A DNA stretch of 64,000 bases from Flavobacteriia bacterium 40-80 (GTDB lineage: Bacteria; Bacteroidota; Bacteroidia; Flavobacteriales_D; Crocinitomicaceae). The notes under the pieces were generated by a model. That model searched no databases. It was given only the letters and a program-made list of their open reading frames with translations, and was not told the DNA's origin. A program made the position numbers and the translations under genes. The stretch spans positions 1 to 64,000 of the forward strand of contig MKVF01000028.1 of NCBI GenBank assembly GCA_001899145.1, written 5' to 3'. This document shows, in pieces, positions 7,665-16,812 of the stretch (positions within the stretch are counted from its first letter, which is position 1; the number at the start of each line of letters is the position of its first letter).

Positions 7665-9185
7665 TTAATAGTTCTTCAAAAAGTCGGTGACGTCTTTAAT
7701 TTTCTCATACAATGGAGCATCCTCGCTGAAAACAGGAATGATCGCCCGGATCTGCCGGTAAAGATTAGCGGAGCTGGCAGACAACTTGTTTTCCGCATTT
7801 AAGTAATCCACTGCCTGAGAAATGGTGATCAGCTCAATGGAAATTACCTGAAACGCATTTTCAATTACTTTAGACGCAATTACGGCAGCATTGGTTCCCA
7901 TGCTTACAATATCCTGATTGTCATTATTGTTGGGGATGCTGTGCACGTACATCGGGAAAGAAAGCGTTTGTGATTCAGCTGTTGTCGAAGTAGCCGTGAA
8001 CTGCGCTCCCTGCATTCCGAAATTAAAGCCAAGCTTTCCTAAGTTCACAAACGGAGGGAGAATTTCGTTGATTTTAGAATTCAGCAGGTAGTTCAGCTGT
8101 CTTTCCGCCAGCATGGTCAGCTTGGTGATGGCGATCTTCAGCTTGTCCATTTCCAGCGCCACGTAGTCTCCGTGAAAATTTCCGCCGTGATACACATTTC
8201 CGGAAGCAACATCTATGATCGGGTTGTCGTTTGCGGAATTAAATTCATTCTCAATAACGTTTCCGGCATTCCGGATGGTCTCATAAACGGGACCTAATAT
8301 TTGCGGAACACATCTCAGAGAATAATATTCCTGTACTTTATCTTTGAATACTTCCTCCTGGTTTTCACCGGAATAAAGATGCTCAGCACGTTTCCGGATC
8401 AGCTTGCTGTCCGAAATGATTTCTCTCATTTTCAGCGCGACATACTGCTGTCCTTTGTGCAGCTTTACACGGTTAAGCTCGTCGGAAAGGTGATCGTCGT
8501 AAGCTTCAACGATCTCGTTGATGATGGAGGAAACTTCGATCATCAGCTGCAGCAGGCGTTCCGCCTGTCGGACGTTCACTGCTCCGATCCCGGTCATTAC
8601 GGATGTACCGTTCATTAACGCAAGCCCTTCACGGATCTCTACGTTAATAGGCTGAAGACCTTCTGCTTTCAGCACGTCCTGCGTCTTGCGTCTTTCACCT
8701 TTGTACCATACCTCTCCTTCGCCGATCAGCGTAAGCGCTAAGTGGGCGAGCTGGACAAGATCTCCGCTTGCGCCGACACTTCCGTGCTCAAAAATTAAAG
8801 GAGTGATATCGCGGTTTAAAAATTCTTTGATCAGATGGATCACCGAAGGATGAACGCCTGAATTCCCCAGCGACATGGAATTTAATCGCGCCAGCATGGC
8901 TGCTTTGACAAATTGTACAGCAAGAGGATTTCCCGTTCCTGTGGAATGGCTTCTGATCAGGTTGTATTGTAATTGTCTGGTGTTCTGGTCTTCGATCCGG
9001 TATTGCGCCATCGGCCCGAAACCGGTGTTTACGCCGTATATGATCTTGTTCGTTGAGAAATCTTTCAGGAAATGAAAGCTTTTCTCAACACGTTCCTGTA
9101 CTTCTGTACTGATCCCGATCTTCTGACCGTTAAAAATGATATCAGTGAAATCAGTATAAGTAAGGTAATTATTGATGTATTTCAT
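7665..9185 (-). CDS. Tyrosine ammonia-lyase (MIO enzyme), aryl starter supply
   Basis: 506 residues, aromatic amino acid lyase family. The MIO cofactor forms from Ala139-Ser140-Gly141 (SVGASGDLVQ), and the catalytic Tyr50 lies in YGVNTGFGP. The pocket pair is Ser79-His80 (IRSHSTG), which by itself resembles histidine ammonia-lyases. However, the whole sequence strongly recalls the F. johnsoniae tyrosine ammonia-lyase, as I remember it, which carries the same pair. Pigment context supports conversion of tyrosine to 4-coumarate, the head group of flexirubin. It is the first gene of arm A, with a TAACTTTG promoter box 29 bases upstream. Confidence 0.87.
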   Translation of the reverse strand: MKYINNYLTYTDFTDIIFNGQKIGISTEVQERVEKSFHFLKDFSTNKIIYGVNTGFGPMAQYRIEDQNTRQLQYNLIRSHSTGTGNPLAVQFVKAAMLARLNSMSLGNSGVHPSVIHLIKEFLNRDITPLIFEHGSVGASGDLVQLAHLALTLIGEGEVWYKGERRKTQDVLKAEGLQPINVEIREGLALMNGTSVMTGIGAVNVRQAERLLQLMIEVSSIINEIVEAYDDHLSDELNRVKLHKGQQYVALKMREIISDSKLIRKRAEHLYSGENQEEVFKDKVQEYYSLRCVPQILGPVYETIRNAGNVIENEFNSANDNPIIDVASGNVYHGGNFHGDYVALEMDKLKIAITKLTMLAERQLNYLLNSKINEILPPFVNLGKLGFNFGMQGAQFTATSTTAESQTLSFPMYVHSIPNNNDNQDIVSMGTNAAVIASKVIENAFQVISIELITISQAVDYLNAENKLSASSANLYRQIRAIIPVFSEDAPLYEKIKDVTDFLKNY

Positions 9186-9213
9186 TTAAAATAAATGGCT
9201 TTATTAGTGTCTG

Positions 9214-9221
9214 CAAAGTTA
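9214..9221 (-). promoter_or_regulatory. -7 box of arm A (TAACTTTG)
   Basis: Exact TAnnTTTG match on the minus strand, 29 bases before the ammonia-lyase start. With gene spacings of 32 bases or less down to 432, it could drive all of arm A. Confidence 0.55.
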
Positions 9222-9276
9222 TATATTTCAGTAATAAATAAAAAGTAATTATAAGTAAGCATTACAGAAAAAAAAG

Positions 9277-9284
9277 TACTTTCG
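9277..9284 (+). promoter_or_regulatory. Possible -7 box of the FAD enzyme (TACTTTCG)
   Basis: Seven of eight positions consistent with TAnnTTTG, 26 bases before the start at 9310, in the divergent intergenic region shared with the arm A promoter. Confidence 0.3.
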
Positions 9285-9309
9285 TAATAATATTAATTCT
9301 TCTCATACG

Positions 9310-10554
9310 ATGACCACTCAGAAATACGACGTGCTTGTAATTGGAGCAGGACCTTCCGGGAGCGTTGCCGCTTCCTACTTACATAACAATGGCATTAAGG
9401 TAAAAGTTGTTGAAAAGACGAAGTTTCCCCGCTTTGTGATTGGGGAGAGCCTGATTCCCAGGGTGATGGACAACTTCCAGGAAGCCGGGTTGCTGGACTG
9501 CGTTATGGACAAAGGTTTTGAAAAAAAATTCGGAGCACGTTTTATCCGGAACAATAAGGAATTCTGCCTTTTTGATTTCAGTGAGAAATACGGAGAAGGG
9601 TGGAGCTGGACCTGGCAGCTTCCGCGTGCGGATTTTGATAATGAGCTGATCCAGGAGTGCATTCGTAAAGGCGTGGATGTTTCTTTTGAAACGGAAGTGA
9701 TCGATGTAAAGTTTAACGGGAAAAAATCAACAACAACTATAAAGGATAAGGACGGGCAGATCTCAGAGATAGAAGCCAATTTTATCATTGACTCAAGCGG
9801 TTATGGCCGGGTGCTGCCGCGATTGCTTAACCTTTCACAGCCTTCCACGGTGACGGAAAACTCATCTATTTTTACACATGTGAAAGAAACCAACCGCCCG
9901 GTGAAAGGAAGAAGAGAGGCAATGACAATTACGTTTGATATTCTTGAAACGAAGGTATGGATCTGGGTGATCCCATTTTCAAACGGGAATACGAGCCTTG
10001 GCGTTGTTGGCCCTACTTCCTATATCAATTCGCTGCATGAGGATCCGGCAGAGGCTTTAAGGATCGCTTTCCGGCAGTCGGATGAATACCGGGATCGTTT
10101 TGAAGGGTATGAGTTTCTGTTTGAACCGAAAAAGATTGAAAATTACTCCTGTGCGGTGAAAGAAATGTGCGGACCCGGATTTACATTAACAGGAAACAGC
10201 GCTGAATTTTTGGATCCTGTTTTCTCTTCAGGAGTTTGCTTTGCAACAGAATCCGGTTTGCTTTCGGCAAAATTGTACCTGAAGGAGCATAATGGTGAAG
10301 AAGTGGACTGGCAGGCAGAATATGCGGATTATATTCAAAGAGGGGTCCGTACATTTGCTACGTATGTGAAAGAATGGTACACGGGTAATTTACAGACCTT
10401 ATTTTTCCACCGTCCTGAAAATCCGGAGGTGAAGGAAAAGATCTGCTCGGTGCTGGCGGGATATGTCTGGGATTTAAGTAATCCGTTTGTGAAAAAGCAT
10501 GATTCGGCGGTTAAGAACCTGGCTTATACTTTACAGATGCAGGAACAGGAATAA
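9310..10554 (+). CDS. FAD-dependent halogenase/monooxygenase-like oxidoreductase
   Basis: 414 residues. The FAD-binding GxGxxG is GAGPSG (12-17). Downstream are KFPRFVIGESLIP (38-50), a lysine in KKFGARF (Lys72/73), and WIWVIP (217-222), which fits the WxWxIP signature associated with flavin-dependent halogenases. Family relatives also include hydroxylases and geranylgeranyl reductases, so the reaction is open. Known flexirubins can carry chlorine on the aryl ring, which makes a halogenase attractive. It is divergent from arm A and is followed by a strong terminator, so it is a single-gene unit sharing the arm A control region. Confidence 0.8.
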   Translation: MTTQKYDVLVIGAGPSGSVAASYLHNNGIKVKVVEKTKFPRFVIGESLIPRVMDNFQEAGLLDCVMDKGFEKKFGARFIRNNKEFCLFDFSEKYGEGWSWTWQLPRADFDNELIQECIRKGVDVSFETEVIDVKFNGKKSTTTIKDKDGQISEIEANFIIDSSGYGRVLPRLLNLSQPSTVTENSSIFTHVKETNRPVKGRREAMTITFDILETKVWIWVIPFSNGNTSLGVVGPTSYINSLHEDPAEALRIAFRQSDEYRDRFEGYEFLFEPKKIENYSCAVKEMCGPGFTLTGNSAEFLDPVFSSGVCFATESGLLSAKLYLKEHNGEEVDWQAEYADYIQRGVRTFATYVKEWYTGNLQTLFFHRPENPEVKEKICSVLAGYVWDLSNPFVKKHDSAVKNLAYTLQMQEQE

Positions 10555-10579
10555 GGAAGTAAAAAGATTTTGCAGATAA

Positions 10580-10613
10580 AAAACGCCCCGGAGAGCTTTC
10601 TTTGGGGCGTTTT
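10580..10613 (+). terminator. Bidirectional rho-independent terminator
   Basis: Stem AAAACGCCCC (10580-10589) pairs with GGGGCGTTTT (10604-10613), with T-rich sequence following and A-rich sequence preceding. It lies between convergent genes (FAD enzyme and serine hydrolase) and can serve both. Confidence 0.85.
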
Positions 10614-10656
10614 TGTTATGATTCTGTATTGTACAATGCGATATCAGGAGCTATTC

Positions 10657-11982
10657 TTACTTCTCTTCTTTTGTGAATTTAATTTGTCCGCCGCCCTGAA
10701 ACAAGATCATTGTCTTATCTGAAGGGTTAAATTCAAATTTTGCTCCGGCCTGATCAAACTTGAATTTGTCTTTTTCTGTTGCTTCAAGCGCGAATGCCGG
10801 TTGCCCGGTAGCCTGCGCGATTAAAGTGTTCCCGTCTTTTGTAATGGTAATTTTCAACGCTATTTGTTTAGAGGTATATACGCCCAAGTATTTGTCCAGA
10901 TCTTCTGGAGTCAGGCTGTAAGTTGTGAATACGGGGATTTCGTAGGGCTTGTCGTAAACCGCGCTTAAAACAGCAATAGAAATATTGTTGTTATTGTAGT
11001 TTGTCCCGTTTGAAGTTAAAGCATAGGAAATATGTTCATCGGGGAAATAGGAAAATACAGAACTAAAGCCGTCAATACCGCCGGTGTGCCCATAGCCGAT
11101 ACTGCTGTAGAACGGCATCTGAAATAATCCGGACCCATAGCCGTCCTTTATTGTTTTCATTATTTCAAGGCTTTCGGCTTTCAGCAGTTTTCCGCTAAAC
11201 AAAGCATCCGCAAATTTTGTCAGATCGCCCGGAGTGGAAATGATCGCGCCGGCACCTAACGGAATGGTGAAATCTGTTTCGTCTTCTAATTTCCAGGTCC
11301 CCGCAAAAGTGTATGATCTGCATTCGTTTTTCTCGGGTTTGATCTTTCCAAAGACATACGTGTCGGTTAATCCTAACGGCTGAACGATGTATTCCTGTAA
11401 CAGGTCAGCATAGGATTTTGCAAACGTCTTTTCAAGAATGTAGGTTAAAAGCACAAAATTTGAATTGCTGTAGGCTGCTTTGCTGTCCGGCTTGAAGTCG
11501 CTGCCGCCTTTTGTAATGACAGCAACCATTTCTTTTTCGGTCTTTGGCTGAGTGTTCCATGTCAGATAGTCTTTGTCGTCTGTGAAATTGTGGATGCCGC
11601 TTCTATGGCTTAACAGCTGCTTAACAGTTATTTTCTTTGCATTTTTGATTGTTGGAAACCATTTGTCAATAGTTTGGTTGAGGTCTAATTTTTTTTCTTC
11701 AACAGCTTTTAAGATCAAAACCGTCGTAAACGTTTTTGAAATTGAACCGATCCTGTATTTAGAGCTTTCGGTTGCTTTAACGTTGTTTTCGACGTCAGAA
11801 AAACCAACAGTTTTTGAATAGATGATCTCTCCGTTTTTCGAAACAGCAACGCTTCCCATAAACTTGTTGTTTTCTTCAAGTGCGTTGAAGTAATTGTCCA
11901 ATTTGATTTTGTCAAATTTTTGAGCAAATCCGATGTGACCTAATGTCAAAAATAATGCTGTAATTAAGGTAGTTTTTATCAT
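10657..11982 (-). CDS. Secreted serine hydrolase, beta-lactamase/PBP4b family
   Basis: 441 residues with signal peptide (MIKTTLITALFLTLGHIGFA). The serine beta-lactamase fold motifs are visible: Ser80-x-x-Lys83 (SISK), Tyr171-Ser-Asn173 (YSN) and a later GHTGG loop. About 90 C-terminal residues follow the catalytic domain. Members are esterases, peptidases or penicillin-binding-like enzymes; the sequence does not show drug resistance. It appears to be monocistronic, separated from the neighbouring DUF4062 gene by about 185 bases of AT-rich DNA. Confidence 0.85.
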   Translation of the reverse strand: MIKTTLITALFLTLGHIGFAQKFDKIKLDNYFNALEENNKFMGSVAVSKNGEIIYSKTVGFSDVENNVKATESSKYRIGSISKTFTTVLILKAVEEKKLDLNQTIDKWFPTIKNAKKITVKQLLSHRSGIHNFTDDKDYLTWNTQPKTEKEMVAVITKGGSDFKPDSKAAYSNSNFVLLTYILEKTFAKSYADLLQEYIVQPLGLTDTYVFGKIKPEKNECRSYTFAGTWKLEDETDFTIPLGAGAIISTPGDLTKFADALFSGKLLKAESLEIMKTIKDGYGSGLFQMPFYSSIGYGHTGGIDGFSSVFSYFPDEHISYALTSNGTNYNNNNISIAVLSAVYDKPYEIPVFTTYSLTPEDLDKYLGVYTSKQIALKITITKDGNTLIAQATGQPAFALEATEKDKFKFDQAGAKFEFNPSDKTMILFQGGGQIKFTKEEK

Positions 11983-12167
11983 TTTTTTCTGTTTTGTTGT
12001 TTATAAGGTGTTGTGTTAAAACAGTATTCAATAGTTTTGAACTTTGCGTTCATGTGTGTAACCGAAGCACAAATGTTTAATTTATTACCAAACTTTACTA
12101 GAAGTATAGAGCTTCAAGTTTACACGTTGGTAGGATTGTTTACTTTTATGTGCTGGCATTAAATGTA

Positions 12168-14795
12168 TTATGATTTTTTTGCACGATTAATAAGTCCCAT
12201 GTCGGGATTGTTTTTTTGATAAATATGTTTTGCTCGACATTTTTGAGCCAACAATTCAATTTGTCTTGATTCACTTTGTTCAGTAGCTCTATAGTTTTTA
12301 TTAAAATTTAAAGTCATTAGTACATCAGATAAGAAAAAAGAATTTTTGTCAAGACTTACAATATAGTCGTCAATGGTTCTATGCCAATTATTTGGTCTTT
12401 CTGCTATCAATAACAACATAATTTCATGTTTCAATAAAGTATTAGTTTCGGTTAAAGCCTTATCAATAAGTAATGGTCCCATTTTGCTTGAAAATAAGTC
12501 GTCCTTGAAGAACTTTACAATATTAGTTGGTACAGCAAGTAAAACAGCTAGTCGTTTTTGGAATGGATCATCAAAATTAAAATCTTCTTCATTTAGTTCA
12601 AATTTTGCTCCTTCAAACGCAACATTTCCTTTATCTGCCAAGAGAGGGTGAAGTATTATTAGGAGTTTATTAAGTTCATTCCAAGCCTGAGTAATTTTGT
12701 TTAACACTTCTTTCCTTAGATTCACGTCAACAAAGTCACTGTTGCGCAATGCCCTAGCTGTGGCAGTAATTTGTCGCATAAGCACCAAAAATGAGTAATC
12801 TCTTAAAACTGAGTTAATAACCTGATTGTAAGGTCTTATTTGATTATAATGTTTATCTGCATATTTATCTTTCACTTCATCGGGTAAGCCTGAAGAAATT
12901 ACATTTTCTTTTAATTTCTCCTGTTCTTTTTCGAGTTGTGGAACATCAGGATTCCATGAAATGGATTTATATGGATTAATATTATCAGGTATATTTACTT
13001 TGCTTCTCACAATTTTTAAGGTTTCATCTAAATCATTAATTAATATTTTTAATGCATCACTCTTATTTCTGTCAATTCCGGTATAAAACTCGATTATTTC
13101 TGGGTAGTCGATATATTTTTTATTTTCATAAACTTGATTTAGAAACTCAATGCTCATATTCATTCGATGTGCAATAAAGTAAAATACCCAATATGTGTTT
13201 CTAAAGTATAGGTAATTTGTGGTCGACTTGCTTAAAATTGAATTGTCAGTTAATAGACTAAGTAGGTAGTTAACATCTAAATCAATAAGACTTGATTTAC
13301 AAAATTCATTGATTTTGTTTTTAAAGAAATCTTCCTGAAAGTAAAAATCATTTTTGAGAACCAATAATTCACACAAATACCCCAAAACAAAGGTACAATC
13401 TTTTACATCTGGTTTTTTACTATGAAAAGTTGGTATTTCATAATCTTCAAAAATAGAATTGAGAATTGTTTCAAGTAATTTTGTTCTGTTAATAGGATTA
13501 TACTCCGAACCAATTTTATTGGATGCTCTTAAAATCGAAATACAATTTTTAGGCGTTCGATGCATATTTAAAGTTTCTAAGTCCTTTGCGACTTTGTCCA
13601 ACATCACGTTATAATCTTCTGCAATAGATTTATTTTTTGAATATACTGTAACTATTTTTCGTAGTTCATTTTGTGGAAGTGGTAAGAGATAAAGAGAAGT
13701 AAAAGATCTTTTTATTTCTACTTTATCATCATCTTGTGACTTTAAAAAGAAATTATTATCTAAAGTATTTAAAATAATTATCGGTGTGTGCTTAAATTCT
13801 TCACATATATTTTTGATCATTTGCATGATACCATTTTCTTCAAGACAAACGGAATCCAACAAAATACAATCAATTTTATCAGAATTAGTAAAATAATAAT
13901 TCTCAACTTCTCTTTTAATATGATTAACTATTTTGTGCTTTTTTGTTTTCTTGGAATCTACATAGAAAAATATTTTTCCATGCTTATAGGCTTCAAGTTT
14001 AATAAAATGTGCTAAACACGTTAACCCAAATTCTGAAGGTGCTTTTATGATAATATCAGAAGGACTTTGAATAATTGACTCAATTTCTATTTTATTTTCA
14101 AAGTTCTTACTTGGATTATTTGGAACTTCCTTTTTTGAACTAATTATTGGTTCAATCCAAATTGGGGATTTTTCGTTATAAGTTGTTAATGAATCCTCTA
14201 AATCGTTTTCAAGATGCTTTAAAACAATATCAATTTCTGATATTTTTTTTTCAGCATTTTCAATCTGAGCATTTTCCTTGATAAAAAGTTCTAATTTCTG
14301 CTTTAATTGTTGTTCGAAGTTATCAATTCCACTGTAGTCGACATATAGTCCTTCTGAAGAAATAGCAGACTTAAACACTTTAATTTTCTGATACTGTTCA
14401 AAATCAAATTTGTCTGGGTCAACGTTTTCTTTACCAAAGAAAAAGACAATCCGGGGTAATCCATTTTGTGCAATCTTCTTTCGTTCTAATGCATCATTAA
14501 ACTCGTGTTCAGTACCACTTCCGGCTTTTTTTGTAGGATGACCAAATCTATTTTTCATTATACCAATAAATACATCAAAGTCTGATTTTTTTATGTACTC
14601 ATCAATAATTTCTTGACCGTTTCTTCCCATATCAGGTAAAACATCATATTCCCACATGAATGTTTCAAGCCCAATACCAAAATGTTTTGCAAATCCAGAA
14701 TCTAGTTCGTTGATTACTTTTAAGCTAAGCTCTCTTTCTGTATTGCAATCACCTGGCGATGATATAAAGCATTTATATATTCTTCTTGTTTCCAT
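12168..14795 (-). CDS. DUF4062 plus degenerate STAND-like NTPase protein
   Basis: 875 residues. The N-terminal ~130 residues match DUF4062, a TIR-like fold (YKCFISSPGDCNTERE at 7-22, SDFDVFIGIMKNRFG at 71-85, SGTEHEFNDALE at 93-104). A coiled-coil linker (165-205) leads to a P-loop-like domain: the Walker A position reads KAPSEFGLTC (251-260), with GLT in place of GKT, and Walker B is IDCILLDSV (308-316). LYLLPLPQNELRKIV (368-382) resembles the end of a STAND ATPase. The remaining ~480 residues look alpha-helical. The gene is much more AT-rich than its neighbours and stands alone. Signalling or phage-defence function is inference. Confidence 0.7.
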   Translation of the reverse strand: METRRIYKCFISSPGDCNTERELSLKVINELDSGFAKHFGIGLETFMWEYDVLPDMGRNGQEIIDEYIKKSDFDVFIGIMKNRFGHPTKKAGSGTEHEFNDALERKKIAQNGLPRIVFFFGKENVDPDKFDFEQYQKIKVFKSAISSEGLYVDYSGIDNFEQQLKQKLELFIKENAQIENAEKKISEIDIVLKHLENDLEDSLTTYNEKSPIWIEPIISSKKEVPNNPSKNFENKIEIESIIQSPSDIIIKAPSEFGLTCLAHFIKLEAYKHGKIFFYVDSKKTKKHKIVNHIKREVENYYFTNSDKIDCILLDSVCLEENGIMQMIKNICEEFKHTPIIILNTLDNNFFLKSQDDDKVEIKRSFTSLYLLPLPQNELRKIVTVYSKNKSIAEDYNVMLDKVAKDLETLNMHRTPKNCISILRASNKIGSEYNPINRTKLLETILNSIFEDYEIPTFHSKKPDVKDCTFVLGYLCELLVLKNDFYFQEDFFKNKINEFCKSSLIDLDVNYLLSLLTDNSILSKSTTNYLYFRNTYWVFYFIAHRMNMSIEFLNQVYENKKYIDYPEIIEFYTGIDRNKSDALKILINDLDETLKIVRSKVNIPDNINPYKSISWNPDVPQLEKEQEKLKENVISSGLPDEVKDKYADKHYNQIRPYNQVINSVLRDYSFLVLMRQITATARALRNSDFVDVNLRKEVLNKITQAWNELNKLLIILHPLLADKGNVAFEGAKFELNEEDFNFDDPFQKRLAVLLAVPTNIVKFFKDDLFSSKMGPLLIDKALTETNTLLKHEIMLLLIAERPNNWHRTIDDYIVSLDKNSFFLSDVLMTLNFNKNYRATEQSESRQIELLAQKCRAKHIYQKNNPDMGLINRAKKS

Positions 14796-15096
14796 TTAGT
14801 CGGAGTTTATTTGTCTTTTAAACTTAATACCTAACTTATTTAGGCATATAATTTTTCCTATACTTATTGTACAATCATCTTTTGGCTGCGTATAGTTTCT
14901 TACTTTTCCAAATTTATAATAATTTCACAAAAATAACTGTAAACGAGTAGATTAAAATACGCAGAAATTTTTTTATAAATATATAGATACGCTCAAAAAC
15001 AAAAACGCCCCGAAATTTCTTCGGGGCATTTGTTTTCTTATTGGTTGAAACTAATTCCGTATCAGAAAAGTGAATGGAACTTCAACAACATCTTAA
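14796..15096. other. Intergenic, AT-rich
   Basis: About 300 bases between the DUF4062 gene and nrdA. It holds a TAAATTTG match on the minus strand (14909-14916), a possible promoter for the DUF4062 gene, and the nrd terminator at 15007-15027. No gene seen. Confidence 0.6.
15007..15027 (-). terminator. Terminator of the nrd operon
   Basis: Stem GCCCCGAA (15007-15014) with TTCGGGGC (15020-15027) and a 5-base loop; on the minus strand it is followed by GTTTTTGTTTTT. It lies 70 bases after the nrdA stop. Confidence 0.85.
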
Positions 15097-16785
15097 TTAT
15101 GATTCACAGCTGCTACAGCTAACCAAGCCGGTTACCAGCTCTTTGGAAACACTCTGGCTGCGTTGGTAGTACAGTGTTTTCACACCCAGTTTCCATGCTT
15201 CAATGATCAGCTTGTTTACTTCTTTGATAGGCAGTTCCGCAGGGATATTTAAATTAAGGCTTTGCGCCTGATCCACGTATTTCTGGCGGATGGAAGCCTG
15301 CTGAACGATTTCCAGCTGGCTGATTTCCTTGAACGTTTTGAAAACCGCCTTTTCCGTTTCGTTCAGCTCTTTCAGGTGCTGTACACTTCCGTGGTTCAGC
15401 ATGATGCTTCTCCAGGTGTCCTCATTGTCAATCCCTTTTTCTTCCAGCAGTTTTCTCAGGTATTTGTTTTTACGCATGAAGTTTCCTTTTGCCAGTCCCG
15501 CTTTATAATAATTGGAAGCAAACGGTTCGATTCCCGGAGAGGTTTGCCCTAAAATGGCGGAAGAGGAAGTTGTCGGCGCAATTGCCATTGTGGTCGTGTT
15601 ACGTCTTCCGTATCCTTTCAGTAATTCCGGTTCTCCGTAAATACGTGCCAGCTCCTGTGTTGCTTTTTCCGTTTTATCGTGTAAATGACTGAAGATCTCA
15701 TTCGTCAGCTGCTTTGCTTCAAGGCTTTCGAACGGAATCATGCATTTTTGCAATAAAGAGTGCCATCCTAAAACACCTAGGCCGAGTGCACGGTGGCGTT
15801 TTGCGAATCTGTTGGCTGCCTCCAGGTAGTAATTCCCTTCCGTTTTGGCAATAAATTCCTGTAAAACAGCATCTAAGAAGAAGGTCGCTAATTTTACAGC
15901 TTCCGTATCTTTCCATTCGTCATACAGCTCTAAGTTCATGGAAGACAAACAGCAGATAAAAGATTCATCAGTAGTGGACGGAAGCATGATTTCCGAGCAC
16001 AGGTTGCTCGCGTTGATTCTCATGTTCAGGTCCTTGTAAACCTGAGGCTTGTTTCTGTTGACGTTGTCAGAGAAGAAAATGTACGGTAAGCCTTTTTGCT
16101 GGCGACTTTCCAGCACCTTTGCCCAAAGTGCGCGTTTTTCCGGATCCCCGTCGATCATTTCCTGCATCCAGTAGTCAGGGACACAAACTCCGAAGAATAA
16201 ATTCTGGATCGGGTTTCCGATATTTTTGATCTGCAGGAACTCTTCACAATCCGGATGGTCAATATCCAGGTAAGCAGCAAATGCGCCACGGCGTACACCA
16301 CCTTGTGATATCGTATCCATTGCCGTATCGAATAATTTCATGAAGCTTACGGCACCGCTGCTTTTCCCGTTGTCGGTTACAGCGCTTCCGCGCGCACGAA
16401 GGTCTCCGAAATAACCGGAAGTCCCGCCGCCTGTTTTGGTTTGCATGATCACTTCGCCCAGCTTGTGGGTAATGGATTCGATGCTGTCCGGCATATGCAC
16501 ATTGAAGCAGGAGATCGGCAAACCTCTTTCTGTTCCCATATTTGCCCAGATCGGAGAGCTTAAGCTCATCCATCCGCGTTCGATCATCTCCTGAAATGCT
16601 TCTTTCAATTCCGGTTTATACAAACGCTTGGCAGCGGCCTCACATACACGTTCAATCGCACCTTCAACGGTTTCTCCCTTCAGGAGATAGCCTCTGTTCA
16701 GGATTTGCTCGCTTTCTGAATTTTTCCACCACAATCGCTCCATTGTTCCGCTTGTTTGAGTTGTTTCATTTATTTCTGGTTCCAT
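15097..16785 (-). CDS. nrdA: Class I ribonucleotide reductase catalytic (alpha) subunit, short form
   Basis: 562 residues, shorter than typical NrdA (about 750). It begins directly at the catalytic barrel region without an N-terminal ATP cone. Active-site residues are visible: Cys93 (PISCFN), Asn261-Cys263-Glu265 (NLCSE), Cys278/279, the Tyr pair in TLYYQRSQ, and the C-terminal redox pair in CSSC (about 557-560). It reduces ribonucleoside diphosphates with electrons from thioredoxin-like donors and the radical from NrdB. It is the last gene of a three-gene operon. Without the cone it should lack dATP activity inhibition. Confidence 0.93.
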   Translation of the reverse strand: MEPEINETTQTSGTMERLWWKNSESEQILNRGYLLKGETVEGAIERVCEAAAKRLYKPELKEAFQEMIERGWMSLSSPIWANMGTERGLPISCFNVHMPDSIESITHKLGEVIMQTKTGGGTSGYFGDLRARGSAVTDNGKSSGAVSFMKLFDTAMDTISQGGVRRGAFAAYLDIDHPDCEEFLQIKNIGNPIQNLFFGVCVPDYWMQEMIDGDPEKRALWAKVLESRQQKGLPYIFFSDNVNRNKPQVYKDLNMRINASNLCSEIMLPSTTDESFICCLSSMNLELYDEWKDTEAVKLATFFLDAVLQEFIAKTEGNYYLEAANRFAKRHRALGLGVLGWHSLLQKCMIPFESLEAKQLTNEIFSHLHDKTEKATQELARIYGEPELLKGYGRRNTTTMAIAPTTSSSAILGQTSPGIEPFASNYYKAGLAKGNFMRKNKYLRKLLEEKGIDNEDTWRSIMLNHGSVQHLKELNETEKAVFKTFKEISQLEIVQQASIRQKYVDQAQSLNLNIPAELPIKEVNKLIIEAWKLGVKTLYYQRSQSVSKELVTGLVSCSSCES

Positions 16786-16812
16786 TTCTTCAATTGGTTA
16801 TCAGGTTATTTT

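Noticed and set aside
10657-11982. Beta-lactamase-like gene considered as a resistance gene
   Set aside because: SxxK and YSN motifs are shared by many secreted esterases and peptidases, and nothing in the neighbourhood suggests resistance.
12000-15000. Multi-gene defence island around the DUF4062 gene
   Set aside because: No partner nuclease, methylase, integrase or repeat array is present; only a single gene can be supported.
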